64,000 nt of DNA from Ginsengibacter hankyongi (GTDB lineage: Bacteria; Bacteroidota; Bacteroidia; Chitinophagales; Chitinophagaceae), in contig NZ_VYQF01000001.1 in the NCBI RefSeq assembly GCF_008710285.1, forward strand, positions 434,001 through 498,000, written 5' to 3'. The translations under genes and the position numbers were made by a program. The notes beneath the pieces were generated by a model that saw nothing but the letters and a program-made list of their open reading frames with translations, was not told the DNA's origin and did no database searches. Shown here piece by piece: positions 46,566 to 56,454 of this stretch; positions within the stretch are counted from its first letter, which is position 1; each line of letters starts with the position of its first letter.

Positions 46566-49112
46566 TTACAAAGAATAACGCAACGTTACACCGTATGTCC
46601 TTGGATCGCCAGGCACTCCCGCATATTGCCCTGCATTACCTCCTGCCGGTAATAGTTGCTCAAAATAATTTTTGTTAAAGAGGTTTCGGCCCCAAACAAA
46701 CAAGGATAAGCCGTTAGCCGCCCTAAAGCCAAGCCGTCCGTTCAGCAGCGTGTACCCGTCAACGTTAAGAAATGCTGAAGGTGATGGGCTTGAAGAGAAA
46801 GACGACCGATAGTAGCCATCTAATGCCAGGAAAAATTTCCCGGCTTTACCTAAAAATGCTGCCGGAGTAGTGAATTCTCCTCCAAGTGATCCCGCCCATT
46901 TGGAAATGCCGGGAAGGCGGCCTCCTGAAATATCTTTAAAAGCTACCTGAACGCCATCTTTTGTTAAGCCTGTTTCTTCAAGCGGGAGCGGCGCATTGGT
47001 GAACTTTACATATTTTCCATCCGTGTAAGTGCCGGCACCGTAGAACGAAAAGTGCCTGCCCGCCGTAATACCGGCATCAAGTTCAACACCTTTTACGTTC
47101 ACCTTCTCCGCATTGGCAAGATAGCCACGATTCACGCCCAACTGGGGTGATTGCACATTGGCCTGGTAATCCGTGATATCTGTATTGTATAATGTGAGGT
47201 TTAACGTAAAGCTTGCAGACAGTGTGGTCTTAATACCAATTTCATAGTCTTTTACCTTTTCCGGCTTTATAACTGCCAGGTCAAGTGCCGGTTGTCCGTT
47301 AATAACCGGCAAACCGCCCACATTAACTCCTATAGGTTTATAACTGGTGGAATAAGCTGCAAATACATTAATATGATCATTGGGTTTATACGCTGCGGTA
47401 ACCTGGTACGTGACGTTGTTCTCATCAGCACTTGTGGCGAACGACTGGTTACTATACACGCCCTGCTGTAATTTTATTAATGCAGAATCGGCGGTTTGCA
47501 AGCCCCCATAGGTAGACCGGTTGTAGGTTACAGCTTTTTTGTCGTAATTAAACCGGATGCCCGGCAATACATGAAGTACATCACTGATCTTCCAGTCAAT
47601 ATTAACAAAGGCTGCTGCGCTGAGAGATTTAATGGTGGAGTTAGTGAGCGCACCATAGCCGTCAAACAGGCCAGGTGTTTTCCATAGATCACTGGTTGAA
47701 CTTTGTACGAAACGCCATTGATCTTTGCCAGACTCTTCGTTCCCATTTGTAGTAACCTCCTGACCTAGCAAAAACAGGCCGGCCACACCACCCAGGTGAG
47801 AAGAAAGATCACCTGCATACCGCACCTCCTGTGACCATTGGTGGTGTTTGGAGGGATTTTGTGATTTTTTTAAAGCCTGCAGGCCGGTGAAATCCCTGTC
47901 GTTTGAAGAATTCCAATTCCAGTAGCGCCATGATGTGGTAGATGTAAGTGTGCCGGGCCCCGCCTTTGTATCAATATTTACCGATGCTCCTCCCAGGTCA
48001 TTATCCGACTTCCAGGGAGTATCCTGATCTATCAGCCGGTCGAATGGATTTGAGCTCGGCAATGTATAATCGAGATCGGCAATGATGGCACTGAATTGGC
48101 GATAAGCCGGGCGATTTGTTTTTACTACTCCCGCAATTACCTGCGCATAGCCATCGGGGCGCTGGCGGGAAGCATCTCCTGACAGCGTAATTGATGTGTT
48201 ACCTGAAGCTTTGAATAACAACTGGCCATGAAAGCCTAAATTATTAATATCGTTCAAATATTTCCCGGAGTTTACATTTTCGATTACGCCATCCCGTTGT
48301 GTTCCTGAGAAAGAAAAGCGGCCCGCCAATGTCTTGCTTAAAGGACCTGTTATTGAGCTTTTAGCCTGGACATAGCCATAGTTGCCATAACTTACTTCAA
48401 AGTTTGCGCCCGGGGTAAATGACGGCTTACGTGAAGTGATATTGAAAGCACCGGATGTGGTATTTTTACCGAATAAAGTTCCCTGCGGGCCGCGCAAAAC
48501 TTCAATACGTTCTATGTCTATGAAATCAAGTGTGGCCGCTGCGGGACGGGCATAATATACACCATCGACGTAAAAGCCCACACCCGGATCGAGGCCGTCA
48601 TTGGTAAGCCCGAACGGTGATCCGAGGCCGCGGATATTGAGTCCCGTATTGCGGGGGTTAGAGGAATACAACTGAACCGACGGAACCAGTTCTTTCACAC
48701 GGTTTACATTGAAATCACCCGCTTCATCTATTTGTTTGCCTCCTACTACAGAAATAGGGATAGGTACATCCTGGAGTACCTCTTTGCGGCGTCGTGCTGT
48801 AATAATAATGGTATCCCTCCGAAACAGCGCCTGCAACTTAATCAATATAGTATTGGTATTGCCAGTCCTTATAATCTGTTCCTCAGGCTTATACCCTGCT
48901 GAAGATATAATTAACACCAGCGGAAATTTTTGATCCCCGGTGAGAGAAAAATAACCCAAAGAATCAGTGTTGGTTCCTGTGCCGGTATTTTTTATCAGGA
49001 TGCTGGCGTAAGGTACACCGTCGTTGTTTTCATTAACTATATGTCCACGTAGTTGAGCAAATGTTAGCAGGGAAAATAAAAATCCCGGAAGTAAAATTAT
49101 AATCTTCTTCAT
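46566..49112 (-). CDS. TonB-dependent outer-membrane receptor
   Basis: The 848 aa protein has a signal peptide (to about 20), a carboxypeptidase-regulatory-like domain (QLRGHIVNENNDGVPYASILIKN shortened by loops), a TonB-box-like TIIITARRR segment, a plug with LNIRGLGSPFGL, YVDGVYYARPAAA and VLRGPQGTLFGKNTTSGAFNI, and a barrel ending in LRYSL. The plug resembles those of the broad siderophore or sugar receptor group common in sphingomonads and Bacteroidota. The substrate is unknown. The gene stands alone, preceded by a long leader region. Confidence 0.93.
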   Translation of the reverse strand: MKKIIILLPGFLFSLLTFAQLRGHIVNENNDGVPYASILIKNTGTGTNTDSLGYFSLTGDQKFPLVLIISSAGYKPEEQIIRTGNTNTILIKLQALFRRDTIIITARRRKEVLQDVPIPISVVGGKQIDEAGDFNVNRVKELVPSVQLYSSNPRNTGLNIRGLGSPFGLTNDGLDPGVGFYVDGVYYARPAAATLDFIDIERIEVLRGPQGTLFGKNTTSGAFNITSRKPSFTPGANFEVSYGNYGYVQAKSSITGPLSKTLAGRFSFSGTQRDGVIENVNSGKYLNDINNLGFHGQLLFKASGNTSITLSGDASRQRPDGYAQVIAGVVKTNRPAYRQFSAIIADLDYTLPSSNPFDRLIDQDTPWKSDNDLGGASVNIDTKAGPGTLTSTTSWRYWNWNSSNDRDFTGLQALKKSQNPSKHHQWSQEVRYAGDLSSHLGGVAGLFLLGQEVTTNGNEESGKDQWRFVQSSTSDLWKTPGLFDGYGALTNSTIKSLSAAAFVNIDWKISDVLHVLPGIRFNYDKKAVTYNRSTYGGLQTADSALIKLQQGVYSNQSFATSADENNVTYQVTAAYKPNDHINVFAAYSTSYKPIGVNVGGLPVINGQPALDLAVIKPEKVKDYEIGIKTTLSASFTLNLTLYNTDITDYQANVQSPQLGVNRGYLANAEKVNVKGVELDAGITAGRHFSFYGAGTYTDGKYVKFTNAPLPLEETGLTKDGVQVAFKDISGGRLPGISKWAGSLGGEFTTPAAFLGKAGKFFLALDGYYRSSFSSSPSPSAFLNVDGYTLLNGRLGFRAANGLSLFVWGRNLFNKNYFEQLLPAGGNAGQYAGVPGDPRTYGVTLRYSL

Positions 49113-49783
49113 GTGATTGCGTTTAATTTTTAGTCTGTATTTATTTATAGATATTTAATAAAAAGCATTATGTTTTTATCACCGCGTGAACATACCGGTG
49201 GTGTTTAGTCTGCCATTGCAGGCCAGGAACATAAAAAAAATGGGATAAGAAGTCTTCCTGCTATGGGTTGCAGAAAGCACCAGGTAAATTGTGCCAACAT
49301 CGCATTCGGCAGATGGTTGAGCAAAGACCTTGTAAGAGTTTTAATGTTTTCATAAACGATTTCAGGTGCAAATATAAAGGCATTTATATTAGTCTACCAA
49401 ATTTGTAGGGTATTATTTTCCCGGTAACTGAAACCTGTAACATTGTAAATGGCAGGTGCACTCTTCCGGTGATGTTTACGCCAGGCATTTCATGATTACA
49501 ATTTATCCATATAATAAGGAATCATTCCGGGTTCGGCTTCCCGTTATATACTCAGGCTATTCTTAGCCGTTAGTTGCTGGTCTGGAGTTTGTAATGCCCT
49601 TGCATTCAACAGGCACATTTATAACAGCAGTGCGGGGCAACACCCGTTTCTGTCCTTAGTATAACCGTATCCGTTAGTTTTACCAACAGCCCCGGTTCTT
49701 TTCTTACGAAACGGGATTATTGGCAGATGATATGAGCATCCGCTTCTTGCTAGCGTGCCATAATTTGCGCAGGCAAATTTTTA
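49113..49783. other. Intergenic leader and degenerate repeats
   Basis: No gene was found. The part next to the receptor gene may hold a long 5' UTR, but I could not match a cobalamin or TPP riboswitch. Further right, CTTAGCCGTTAGTTGC and CTTAGTATAACCGTATCCGTTAG are degenerate members of the repeat family that flanks the two-TM gene. Confidence 0.4.
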
Positions 49784-50497
49784 TTAATTGGATGGTGTAA
49801 AAACCGATTCGTCGACCGGTATGTTTACTTCTATTTTCGTGATCTCCAATTCGCCAGGGCCAAAACCGGTCCGGGAAAACGGGAAAACATAACCATTGTC
49901 CATCTTCTTAAAATTGCTAAAGGTCTGGGTCTGATCCTGTTCCTGTCCACTGGCCCTGGTTTTTTCAACTGTCTTGATTATATAATAATTGCCGGGATCG
50001 ATAAATAATATTTTTTCCAGACCTGATTTTGTCACCATCCTGATTTTAAAACATTCCGTCCCATCCACATCTTCTTTGCCGAGTAATTCAACAGTATGTC
50101 CTTTTTCCGCGTAGTTTATAAAGGAGCCCTGGATATCCATCCCGTCAGATGTTTCCTGAATCACGGCAGATGGCACCATTTCCGGTTTTGTTTGTCCCTG
50201 TAGTGGAAAATAATTCCACCCGGAATCTTTTGTTTGAATCGTATAATTATCCATGCCGTTCATGGTTATAGTAACCTTTGCACCCTTGTCGTTCAACTGT
50301 ATTATTTTAACAGGAATTTTCTGTCCGGCAATACTGATGGTTCCTTCCATGGACAGGCTGTTCAATGCAAGCAATTTTTCTTTTCCGCCCATTGCCTCTA
50401 TATTCCTGTTAATAATTTCATCAACGGTTTGCGCATGTAGGTGAATGCTGCACACGCAGGCCACCAGGATCATTAAGCAGGTTTGTAATTTTTTCAT
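49784..50497 (-). CDS. LolA-like outer-membrane lipoprotein-sorting protein
   Basis: The 237 aa protein has a signal peptide (to about 22, LHAQ), the N-terminal helix TVDEIINRNIEAMGGKEKL and then repeated beta strands (LSMEGTISIAGQKIPVKII, FKIRMVTKSGLEKILFIDPGNYYIIKTVEK shortened). This is the pattern of the LolA/LppX-like half-barrel fold that carries lipids or lipoproteins in the periplasm. In Bacteroidota such proteins are annotated as outer membrane lipoprotein-sorting protein without proven cargo. The gene is alone, leftward, between two repeat-rich regions. Confidence 0.8.
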   Translation of the reverse strand: MKKLQTCLMILVACVCSIHLHAQTVDEIINRNIEAMGGKEKLLALNSLSMEGTISIAGQKIPVKIIQLNDKGAKVTITMNGMDNYTIQTKDSGWNYFPLQGQTKPEMVPSAVIQETSDGMDIQGSFINYAEKGHTVELLGKEDVDGTECFKIRMVTKSGLEKILFIDPGNYYIIKTVEKTRASGQEQDQTQTFSNFKKMDNGYVFPFSRTGFGPGELEITKIEVNIPVDESVFTPSN

Positions 50498-50749
50498 TTT
50501 TTACTTTTAAAATCATGAGCAGCATTCAAAATACCGGTGTTTCATACGTCCCCCGCCGATGTCGTAAGTATGAGGAAAAACATCGATCCAATTTACTGTT
50601 CATACGATATAAAATATCCGATGGCTACCGGATTTATCGTTGTCATGAAATTTATATTTACGGCTCATAAGCTAAATATAAGCATCTGTTGTTTATAGCA
50701 CAAATATGATGGAAGGATAAATTCGGGGGTTGCCAACCCTTAGCCAGCA

Positions 50750-51320
50750 TCATTTCCGGAGCGGTTCCCCTCTCCCTTGGGAGAGGGGTCGGGGGTGAGG
50801 CTTTTTCGAAGACGTAAGTCCTTGCGGAGCAGGAATAACCATGAAGCATACACGCTTTTTAACACTGGTAGCGACAGGCTTAAAGATCCTAATTAGGATA
50901 TTGTTTTCCTTCGGCAACTGCCTGAACCACGATTTTCCTGATTAAAGGATTATCAGGATTATTTACGAGGATTGGAGGTTTTTAATCATGGTAATCCAGT
51001 AATCCTATTAATCATGGTTCAGACAAAAGAATGCTACCGCAACACCAGCAGCGATGGTTACGTCAACGAATAAACGCTTAATACTACATCACCTTGAGCC
51101 GTTCTTCCAGAGCAGTTCCCCTCTCCCCTGGGGAGAGGGGGTTGGGGGTGAGGCTTTTTGCCGAGGTGTACAAATTCCGGGGCCGTATTACGGATAAGGA
51201 TATACTTCAACAGGGGTAGTGCCGGGCTTGATGATCCTGGTTGGGGATTGCTTTTGAGGTTTTTAATCATGGTAATCCAGTAATCCTATTAATCATGGTT
51301 CAGACAAAAGGAACGAAGCA
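50750..51320. repeat. Repeat cluster C
   Basis: It contains CCCTCTCCC hairpin repeats at about 50760-50803 and 51110-51160, one full TGTCTGAACC-type element (50919-51025, with a TGCCTGAACC left end) and the right half of another (51262-51308). The remaining bases of 50498-51401 show no gene. Confidence 0.85.
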
Positions 51321-51401
51321 TATTCCCAGGGGAGCCCCAATGCGCTCATGCCACATTTGTCCGTCCGGCTTAAGTAAAAACGCTCCCAACCGCGACCGTT
51401 T

Positions 51402-52208
51402 TTATACTTTATTTACCGGTTTCTTTGATAATGTAAAGTGAAATGTACTTCCTTTCCCTTTCTGTGATGTTACCCAAATTTTACCACCGTGGGACTCAAC
51501 AATTTTCTTACAAACAGCAAGGCCAATTCCGGTGCCCTCATATGCGTCCTTTGAATGAAGCCGTGTAAAAATTTCAAATATTTTTTCAAAATTCTCTTCC
51601 TCAATACCAATCCCGTTATCCCGGATAGCGAATTGCCATGAGTCATCTTTTTCATGTGCATAAATCCCGACAGTTTTGTTTTCCTTTGGCCCGAACTTGA
51701 TGGCATTGCTGAGAAGATTTTGAAAAAGCCTGTTTATATCGCCCCTGGACACAGCCAAAACCGGCAATGACGATTCTATAGTGATACGGGCGTGTGTTTC
51801 TTCAATAAGTTTAAAAATATTCTGCTGTACATCTTTTAATATATCATCAAGGTTAACCAACTCTTTAACCCCATTCTGGCGGCCTGTTCGCGATAGCTCA
51901 AGTAAATCGCTAATCATTTTTTGCATCCTTTTGCCACCATCTATAGCAAAGCTAATATAGGAGAGCGCCTTTTCATCGAGTTCGGCCCCGTATTTACTTT
52001 TAAGCAACCCCATGAAACCCGTGATCATGCGCAAGGGCTCTTTCAGATCGTGGGATACTACATAGGTGAATTGCTCCAGTTCGGTATTTACCTCGTTTAA
52101 CCGCTTGTTAAGCTCCACTATTTCCGCGTGCTGCTTTGCCAATTTTCGCTGGGTATTTACCAATTCATTATTCAGCGTTGTCATATCATTTAGAATGGCC
52201 TCGGTCAT
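51402..52208 (-). CDS. Soluble histidine kinase (HisKA-HATPase)
   Basis: The start at 52208 (MTEAILNDMTTLNNEL) begins a coiled coil that leads into the HisKA box VVSHDLKEPLRM (His53). The HATPase domain follows with NAIKFGPKE, DNGIGIEEENFEKIF and GTGIGLAVCKKIVE. The 268 aa protein has no sensor or membrane domain of its own. It starts 11 bp after the cobalamin-binding protein gene and is surely co-transcribed, so that protein is its probable sensory input. It resembles the C-terminal half of the kinase at 54057, which uses ASHDLQEPLRM. Confidence 0.92.
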   Translation of the reverse strand: MTEAILNDMTTLNNELVNTQRKLAKQHAEIVELNKRLNEVNTELEQFTYVVSHDLKEPLRMITGFMGLLKSKYGAELDEKALSYISFAIDGGKRMQKMISDLLELSRTGRQNGVKELVNLDDILKDVQQNIFKLIEETHARITIESSLPVLAVSRGDINRLFQNLLSNAIKFGPKENKTVGIYAHEKDDSWQFAIRDNGIGIEEENFEKIFEIFTRLHSKDAYEGTGIGLAVCKKIVESHGGKIWVTSQKGKGSTFHFTLSKKPVNKV

Positions 52209-52219
52209 TGTGCGATGTT

Positions 52220-53287
52220 TTATTGTAAAGTGATCATTTGATTGCCCATTTGTACGGCTTCTTTGGCACTTTGTGCCGAACCATCTGCACCAATGTCCTT
52301 CCAAAGACCTTTTGCCTGCGAGAAAGAATATCCTCCTACAATTATTTTTAATTGCGAAAGGTCATCGTCGCTTCTTATTTTTCTAATCAGGCGCTCCGCC
52401 TTACTTATATGAAAGGGCATCGTTACTGATAACGCGAGTAAGTCCACTTTCTGCTCTTTTATGGCAGCAATGATATCCGAATCGGGCATATTGGCTCCCA
52501 GGTAAAATGTGTCCCACCCATCCAATTCAAAAAAATCAGATATCATTCGGATGCCCATTTCGTGGAGGTCGCCGGAAACGGCACAAGCCAACATCTTAAC
52601 TCCTTTTTTGGCTGTAGTAAAAATCCTGGTATAAAGAGTAGCAATTATCTGTTGCGTAGCCGCCGTGCAATAATGTTCGTGAGCTACGCTGATTTTATTG
52701 GTTTGCCATAAAAAGCCGATCTCATGTTGGGTGGCCTGGAATATATGTTCATAAATGGACGTGACGGCCTCGCCGTTTGAAATAAGGTCGTCAATGAGAG
52801 CCTGCGCCCCAAGGCGGTTCCCATTCAGGAGAAACGATTGATATTGCTTCGCATAGGCCAGCAGGGGATTGTTTTCGGAGAAAGTGGTAAGCGGTAAAGG
52901 CTTTTCGTCTTTCAGGTACTGGGAGCCTGCAGTGATAAAACTTTTTACACGCCGATAATCATGCGCCGGAAGCAACTGCTCACAGGCAAAATCTATATAA
53001 TCCAAATCAGTAATCAAATCTTCCATGGGGATGTTACGCGATTTACGCATAACCGCTGCCCATTGCAGGTATTGGTTAAATATTTCGTTACTTCCCGATG
53101 CGATTGCTTCAGCCAGGTACGTTAAATGAAAAAGTGATTCTTTTTTACATTCTTCCCGCCCGGCCTTGCTATTTTTTATTTCCAATTCCGGCTGATGTTG
53201 AAAATGCAGGGTTGTTATCAGTTCTGCCAATGGCAGCTTAAGCACCTTTATCTGCAATCCGGTAGTTGAAGCTGAATGCATTTCCAT
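52220..53287 (-). CDS. Cobalamin-binding CarH-like sensor protein
   Basis: The 355 aa protein lacks a DNA-binding domain. A helical cap domain (about 140-215) contains W194-x9-E204-H205, the signature of B12-dependent photoreceptors of the CarH type. A Rossmann B12-binding domain (about 225-345) contains D240-L-H242-x2-G245 (the base-off cobalamin motif), ALSVTMPFH and IIVGG. In CarH proteins adenosylcobalamin is bound until light breaks the Co-C bond. The residue after Trp194 is Gln rather than the His that, as I recall, becomes the second ligand in the Thermus protein. The N-terminal 130 residues are helical and unknown. Paired with the downstream kinase, it may form a light or B12 sensing input. 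Confidence 0.82.
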   Translation of the reverse strand: MEMHSASTTGLQIKVLKLPLAELITTLHFQHQPELEIKNSKAGREECKKESLFHLTYLAEAIASGSNEIFNQYLQWAAVMRKSRNIPMEDLITDLDYIDFACEQLLPAHDYRRVKSFITAGSQYLKDEKPLPLTTFSENNPLLAYAKQYQSFLLNGNRLGAQALIDDLISNGEAVTSIYEHIFQATQHEIGFLWQTNKISVAHEHYCTAATQQIIATLYTRIFTTAKKGVKMLACAVSGDLHEMGIRMISDFFELDGWDTFYLGANMPDSDIIAAIKEQKVDLLALSVTMPFHISKAERLIRKIRSDDDLSQLKIIVGGYSFSQAKGLWKDIGADGSAQSAKEAVQMGNQMITLQ

Positions 53288-53322
53288 TATTACAAAGTGA
53301 TGTGATTAAAAAAGAAGTTTCA

Positions 53323-53362
53323 ATTCGCAATTAATGTTCTTTATTCGCAATTAATGTTCTTT
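53323..53362. repeat. 20 bp tandem repeat in leader
   Basis: Two exact adjacent copies of ATTCGCAATTAATGTTCTTT (53323-53342, 53343-53362) begin 36 bp upstream of the cobalamin-binding protein start. They could be paired operator half-sites or a recent slippage duplication. Confidence 0.8.
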
Positions 53363-54056
53363 GTTTGCATTGTCCGGACATTTTTTCCCTACCCTTATTC
53401 CAGTTTTTATAGTTCAATGCCTGCTAATAACTGCTTTACCAGCAAACTCAACAATACCAGCGGGCTGTGAACGAATCCTCCATCCCGCTGTCCCATAAAC
53501 CGGGCCGATGTAGTGCCCGCAAGCCGAATTTTGCAAATATAACGTTATCACTAATTCAATATTTTGGATAAATAGAATTGGGATAAATAACTACTCTCCC
53601 GGACCTGAACTTTAAAATCTTTCCAAAACTTTCGGATGGTTTTTCTCTACATCTCTTTTTATCGTTTGAGATACTACCGATAATTAACGAAGTAGTTGCT
53701 GTAAGCCGCGCCGTCCCAAAATACCCAGGTCTTCAAGCCGCTGTGAGGAAAACAAAAATATCCAGGTAATCAATGAAGTTATTGCAGGGAATTATCGACG
53801 ACGGCATAGTAAACAAATTACAACAAATTGCTTACGTTAATGGGGTAAACCAGGGCGTTATTAAGCCTGGTTAATTTAACTTCGCACAAATATTGATATA
53901 TTTACTTAATATTCACGCCCGAAGGTTTGTTTATAAGGTTATCAGATAAAAAGGCGGGCTACCCTGGTACATTATCAAGCCATTGCCAATACATCGGGTA
54001 ATCCGGTTAAATCTTTGGAATAATCTATTATCTACTTCGGCGAATAATATAATAAA
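53363..54056. promoter_or_regulatory. Divergent intergenic region
   Basis: About 0.7 kb separates the leftward B12-sensor operon from the rightward PAS kinase operon. No gene and no member of the main repeat families was seen. It should contain both promoters; I cannot assign them with confidence. Confidence 0.4.
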
Positions 54057-56072
54057 ATGTCAGGAGAAACATTACTGGACAATCCTTTATCCCTTAAGGC
54101 AAACTACGAAGCGCTGATTAACGGCGTCGATGATTTGATATGGAGTGTGAGTAATGATTTCAGGCTTCTAACTGCGAATAATGCTTTTGTTGAAGCTGTG
54201 AAAATTTATACAGGCATTACAGTTAAGCCCGGAGATAATCTTATAATGAGAGATATTTTTCCCGGGGACTACCTGCTTTCCTGGGAAGACGCTTATCATA
54301 ATGCCTTTAAAGGCGGCTCTTTTAAAAAAGAATTATATACGCCTTCCATCTCAAACAGGCCTGAGTCGTGGACGGAAATCAATTTTAATCCCATTTATAA
54401 AAGTGGCGAAATTATCGCTATTGCCTGTTGTTCACGGGATATAACTGAAAAGAAATTTAAGGAAGAACTGCTTATAAAAAGTGAAGCCCGCCTTGCAGAA
54501 CTGCAGGCCGTAGCGAAGCTGGGTAGTTGGGAGACTGACCTGTTAAACTACAGCGTAATCTGGTCGGCAGAAACGTTCCGGATTTTTGAGCTTGACCGGA
54601 GCCGGTTTAAATCGTCCCACCCGGGTTTTCTTGAATTTGTTCATCCGGATGACCGTGCAAAAGTTGATAAAGCATTTGCTGACTCACTCGGAAGCACTGC
54701 TGATAATTCAATTGAACATAGAATTATACTCAGTAACGGGAGTATTAAATGGGTAGACGAACGCTGGCGGATTTCCCGCAATGACCAAAATAAACCGGTT
54801 CGCGCCATTGGCACATGCCAGGATATCACGGAACGTAAAAATGCAGAAGAGAATCTGAGAGCCAGTTCGGTTGCACTTCAAAATACGTTAAATGATCTTA
54901 ATAAAATAATGAATTCCTCGCTGGACGCCATTTGCGTGGTGGATGTAAATGGTTATTTTAAAAAGGTAAGTGCGGCTTGCGAAGCTGTATTTGGATACAA
55001 GGCTGAGGAACTTATTGGCAGATTAATTTTTGATTTTGTGTATCCTGAGGATCGGCATAAAACCAAAATGTCAGCCGAAAGGGTTATGACCGGCGATTAC
55101 ACGCCTAACTTCACGAACCGCTATGTACGAAAGGACGGATCATTGGTGTATATAGAATGGTCGGCCAGCTGGGATGCAAATGATAAAATGAGGTATGGTA
55201 TAGCGAGGGATGTCACTTACCGGAAAATTGCAGAAGCCCACTTAACCGAATTGCACGAAAGTATCAGAAGGCAATCAGAAAAACTTTTACAATCCAATGA
55301 AGAACTGGAGCGCTTTGCATACGTTGCATCGCACGATCTGCAGGAACCTTTGAGAATGGTCACCAGCTTTTTGCAGTTACTCAAAAAAAAGTATGACCAA
55401 CAACTCGATGAAACCGCGCAGAAATACATAAATTTTGCAGTGGATGGGGCCAACAGAATGAAAACATTGATACTCGACCTGCTGGAATTTTCAAGAATAA
55501 GCTCGTTGGCTGTCGATCATACCGTTATTGATTTAACCGAAGTGGTTAAAAAAACACGGATGGTCTTAAAATCTGTCATAGATGAATCGCATGCGAAAAT
55601 TAACGTTTCGGTTCTGCCCAAAGTTTGCGGTAACGAATCGCAGCTTTTGCAGTTGTTTCAAAATCTTGTCAGCAATGCCATAAAATACAGGGATCTTTCA
55701 ATACCCGAAATAGAAATTACCTATAGCGAAACACCTCAGCAATGGCAGTTTTGTGTGCACGATAATGGAATAGGGATAGACGCTGACTATCACGATAAGA
55801 TATTTATTATTTTTCAAAGGCTGCATAATAAAAAAGATTATTCAGGAACCGGTATTGGCCTGGCCATCTGTAAAAAAATTGTTCAATTGCATGGCGGAAA
55901 TATATGGGTTGAATCATCCAAAGGCAAGGGAAGCAAATTTTATTTTACTATCTCAAAATTCCAAACCTCTGCTATCGACGGATCTAAACTGCTTTGCCCT
56001 GGTTTAGCTGTCGATGCCACAAAAAACCACAATGAAAAAGAAGATCAATATATTATTAATAGAAGACAATGA
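54057..56072 (+). CDS. PAS-domain sensor histidine kinase
   Basis: The 671 aa cytoplasmic kinase has three PAS domains: about 15-135 (ending CCSRDITEKK), 150-265 with a PAC segment (GTCQDITERKNAEE) and 280-395 (FGYKAEELIGR, ARDVTYRK). A coiled coil leads to ASHDLQEPLRMV (His426) and a HATPase domain (NAIKYRD, DNGIGIDADYHDKIF, GTGIGLAICKKI). There is no membrane helix, so the signal is intracellular or diffusible, such as redox or a small ligand. It heads an operon with a CheY-like regulator and a receiver-kinase hybrid. The last ~35 residues beyond the HATPase domain overlap the next gene. Confidence 0.93.
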   Translation: MSGETLLDNPLSLKANYEALINGVDDLIWSVSNDFRLLTANNAFVEAVKIYTGITVKPGDNLIMRDIFPGDYLLSWEDAYHNAFKGGSFKKELYTPSISNRPESWTEINFNPIYKSGEIIAIACCSRDITEKKFKEELLIKSEARLAELQAVAKLGSWETDLLNYSVIWSAETFRIFELDRSRFKSSHPGFLEFVHPDDRAKVDKAFADSLGSTADNSIEHRIILSNGSIKWVDERWRISRNDQNKPVRAIGTCQDITERKNAEENLRASSVALQNTLNDLNKIMNSSLDAICVVDVNGYFKKVSAACEAVFGYKAEELIGRLIFDFVYPEDRHKTKMSAERVMTGDYTPNFTNRYVRKDGSLVYIEWSASWDANDKMRYGIARDVTYRKIAEAHLTELHESIRRQSEKLLQSNEELERFAYVASHDLQEPLRMVTSFLQLLKKKYDQQLDETAQKYINFAVDGANRMKTLILDLLEFSRISSLAVDHTVIDLTEVVKKTRMVLKSVIDESHAKINVSVLPKVCGNESQLLQLFQNLVSNAIKYRDLSIPEIEITYSETPQQWQFCVHDNGIGIDADYHDKIFIIFQRLHNKKDYSGTGIGLAICKKIVQLHGGNIWVESSKGKGSKFYFTISKFQTSAIDGSKLLCPGLAVDATKNHNEKEDQYIINRRQ

Positions 56073-56454
56073 GGGAGACGTTGAGCTTATAAAGGAAGCT
56101 TTTAGCAGCGATGCAGCGAGGTTGGAAATTTCGGTAATAGATAACGGGGAAGATGCTTTGCTTTCTCTAAAAAGTAAAGACCGGGTATTGCCGGACCTTA
56201 TTTTACTTGACATTAACCTTCCAAAAGTGGATGGCAGGGAAGTATTGCATTTTGTAAAAAATGATGATGGGCTTAAAAAAATTCCCGTTGTAATGCTTAC
56301 CACGTCCAGCCTTCAAAAAGACATTGAATATTCCTATAACAATTACGCAAACTGCTATATTGTAAAGCCGGGAAATCTGCCCGATTTCATCAGGACCCTT
56401 AAGTCTATAGAAAGATTCTGGCTCAATTGCGTAACCTATTTACAAAACAGTTAA
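56032..56454 (+). CDS. CheY/Rcp1-like response regulator
   Basis: The start at 56032 (MKKKINILLIEDNEGD) was preferred over 56014 because it begins exactly at the first receiver strand; either overlaps the upstream kinase gene by 41-59 bp. The 140 aa single-domain receiver has E11-D12, phosphoacceptor D60 (LLDINLP), a conserved Thr in VMLTTSS and Lys in IVKPGN. The EDNEGD start and the extended loop before D60 are typical of the Rcp1 group that pairs with PAS or phytochrome kinases. It has no output domain and acts by protein contact. Confidence 0.92.
   Translation: MKKKINILLIEDNEGDVELIKEAFSSDAARLEISVIDNGEDALLSLKSKDRVLPDLILLDINLPKVDGREVLHFVKNDDGLKKIPVVMLTTSSLQKDIEYSYNNYANCYIVKPGNLPDFIRTLKSIERFWLNCVTYLQNS

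Noticed and set aside
49113-49400. Cobalamin or TPP riboswitch upstream of the TonB receptor
   Set aside because: I looked for the conserved boxes on the leftward strand and found no convincing match; a covariance-model search would decide.
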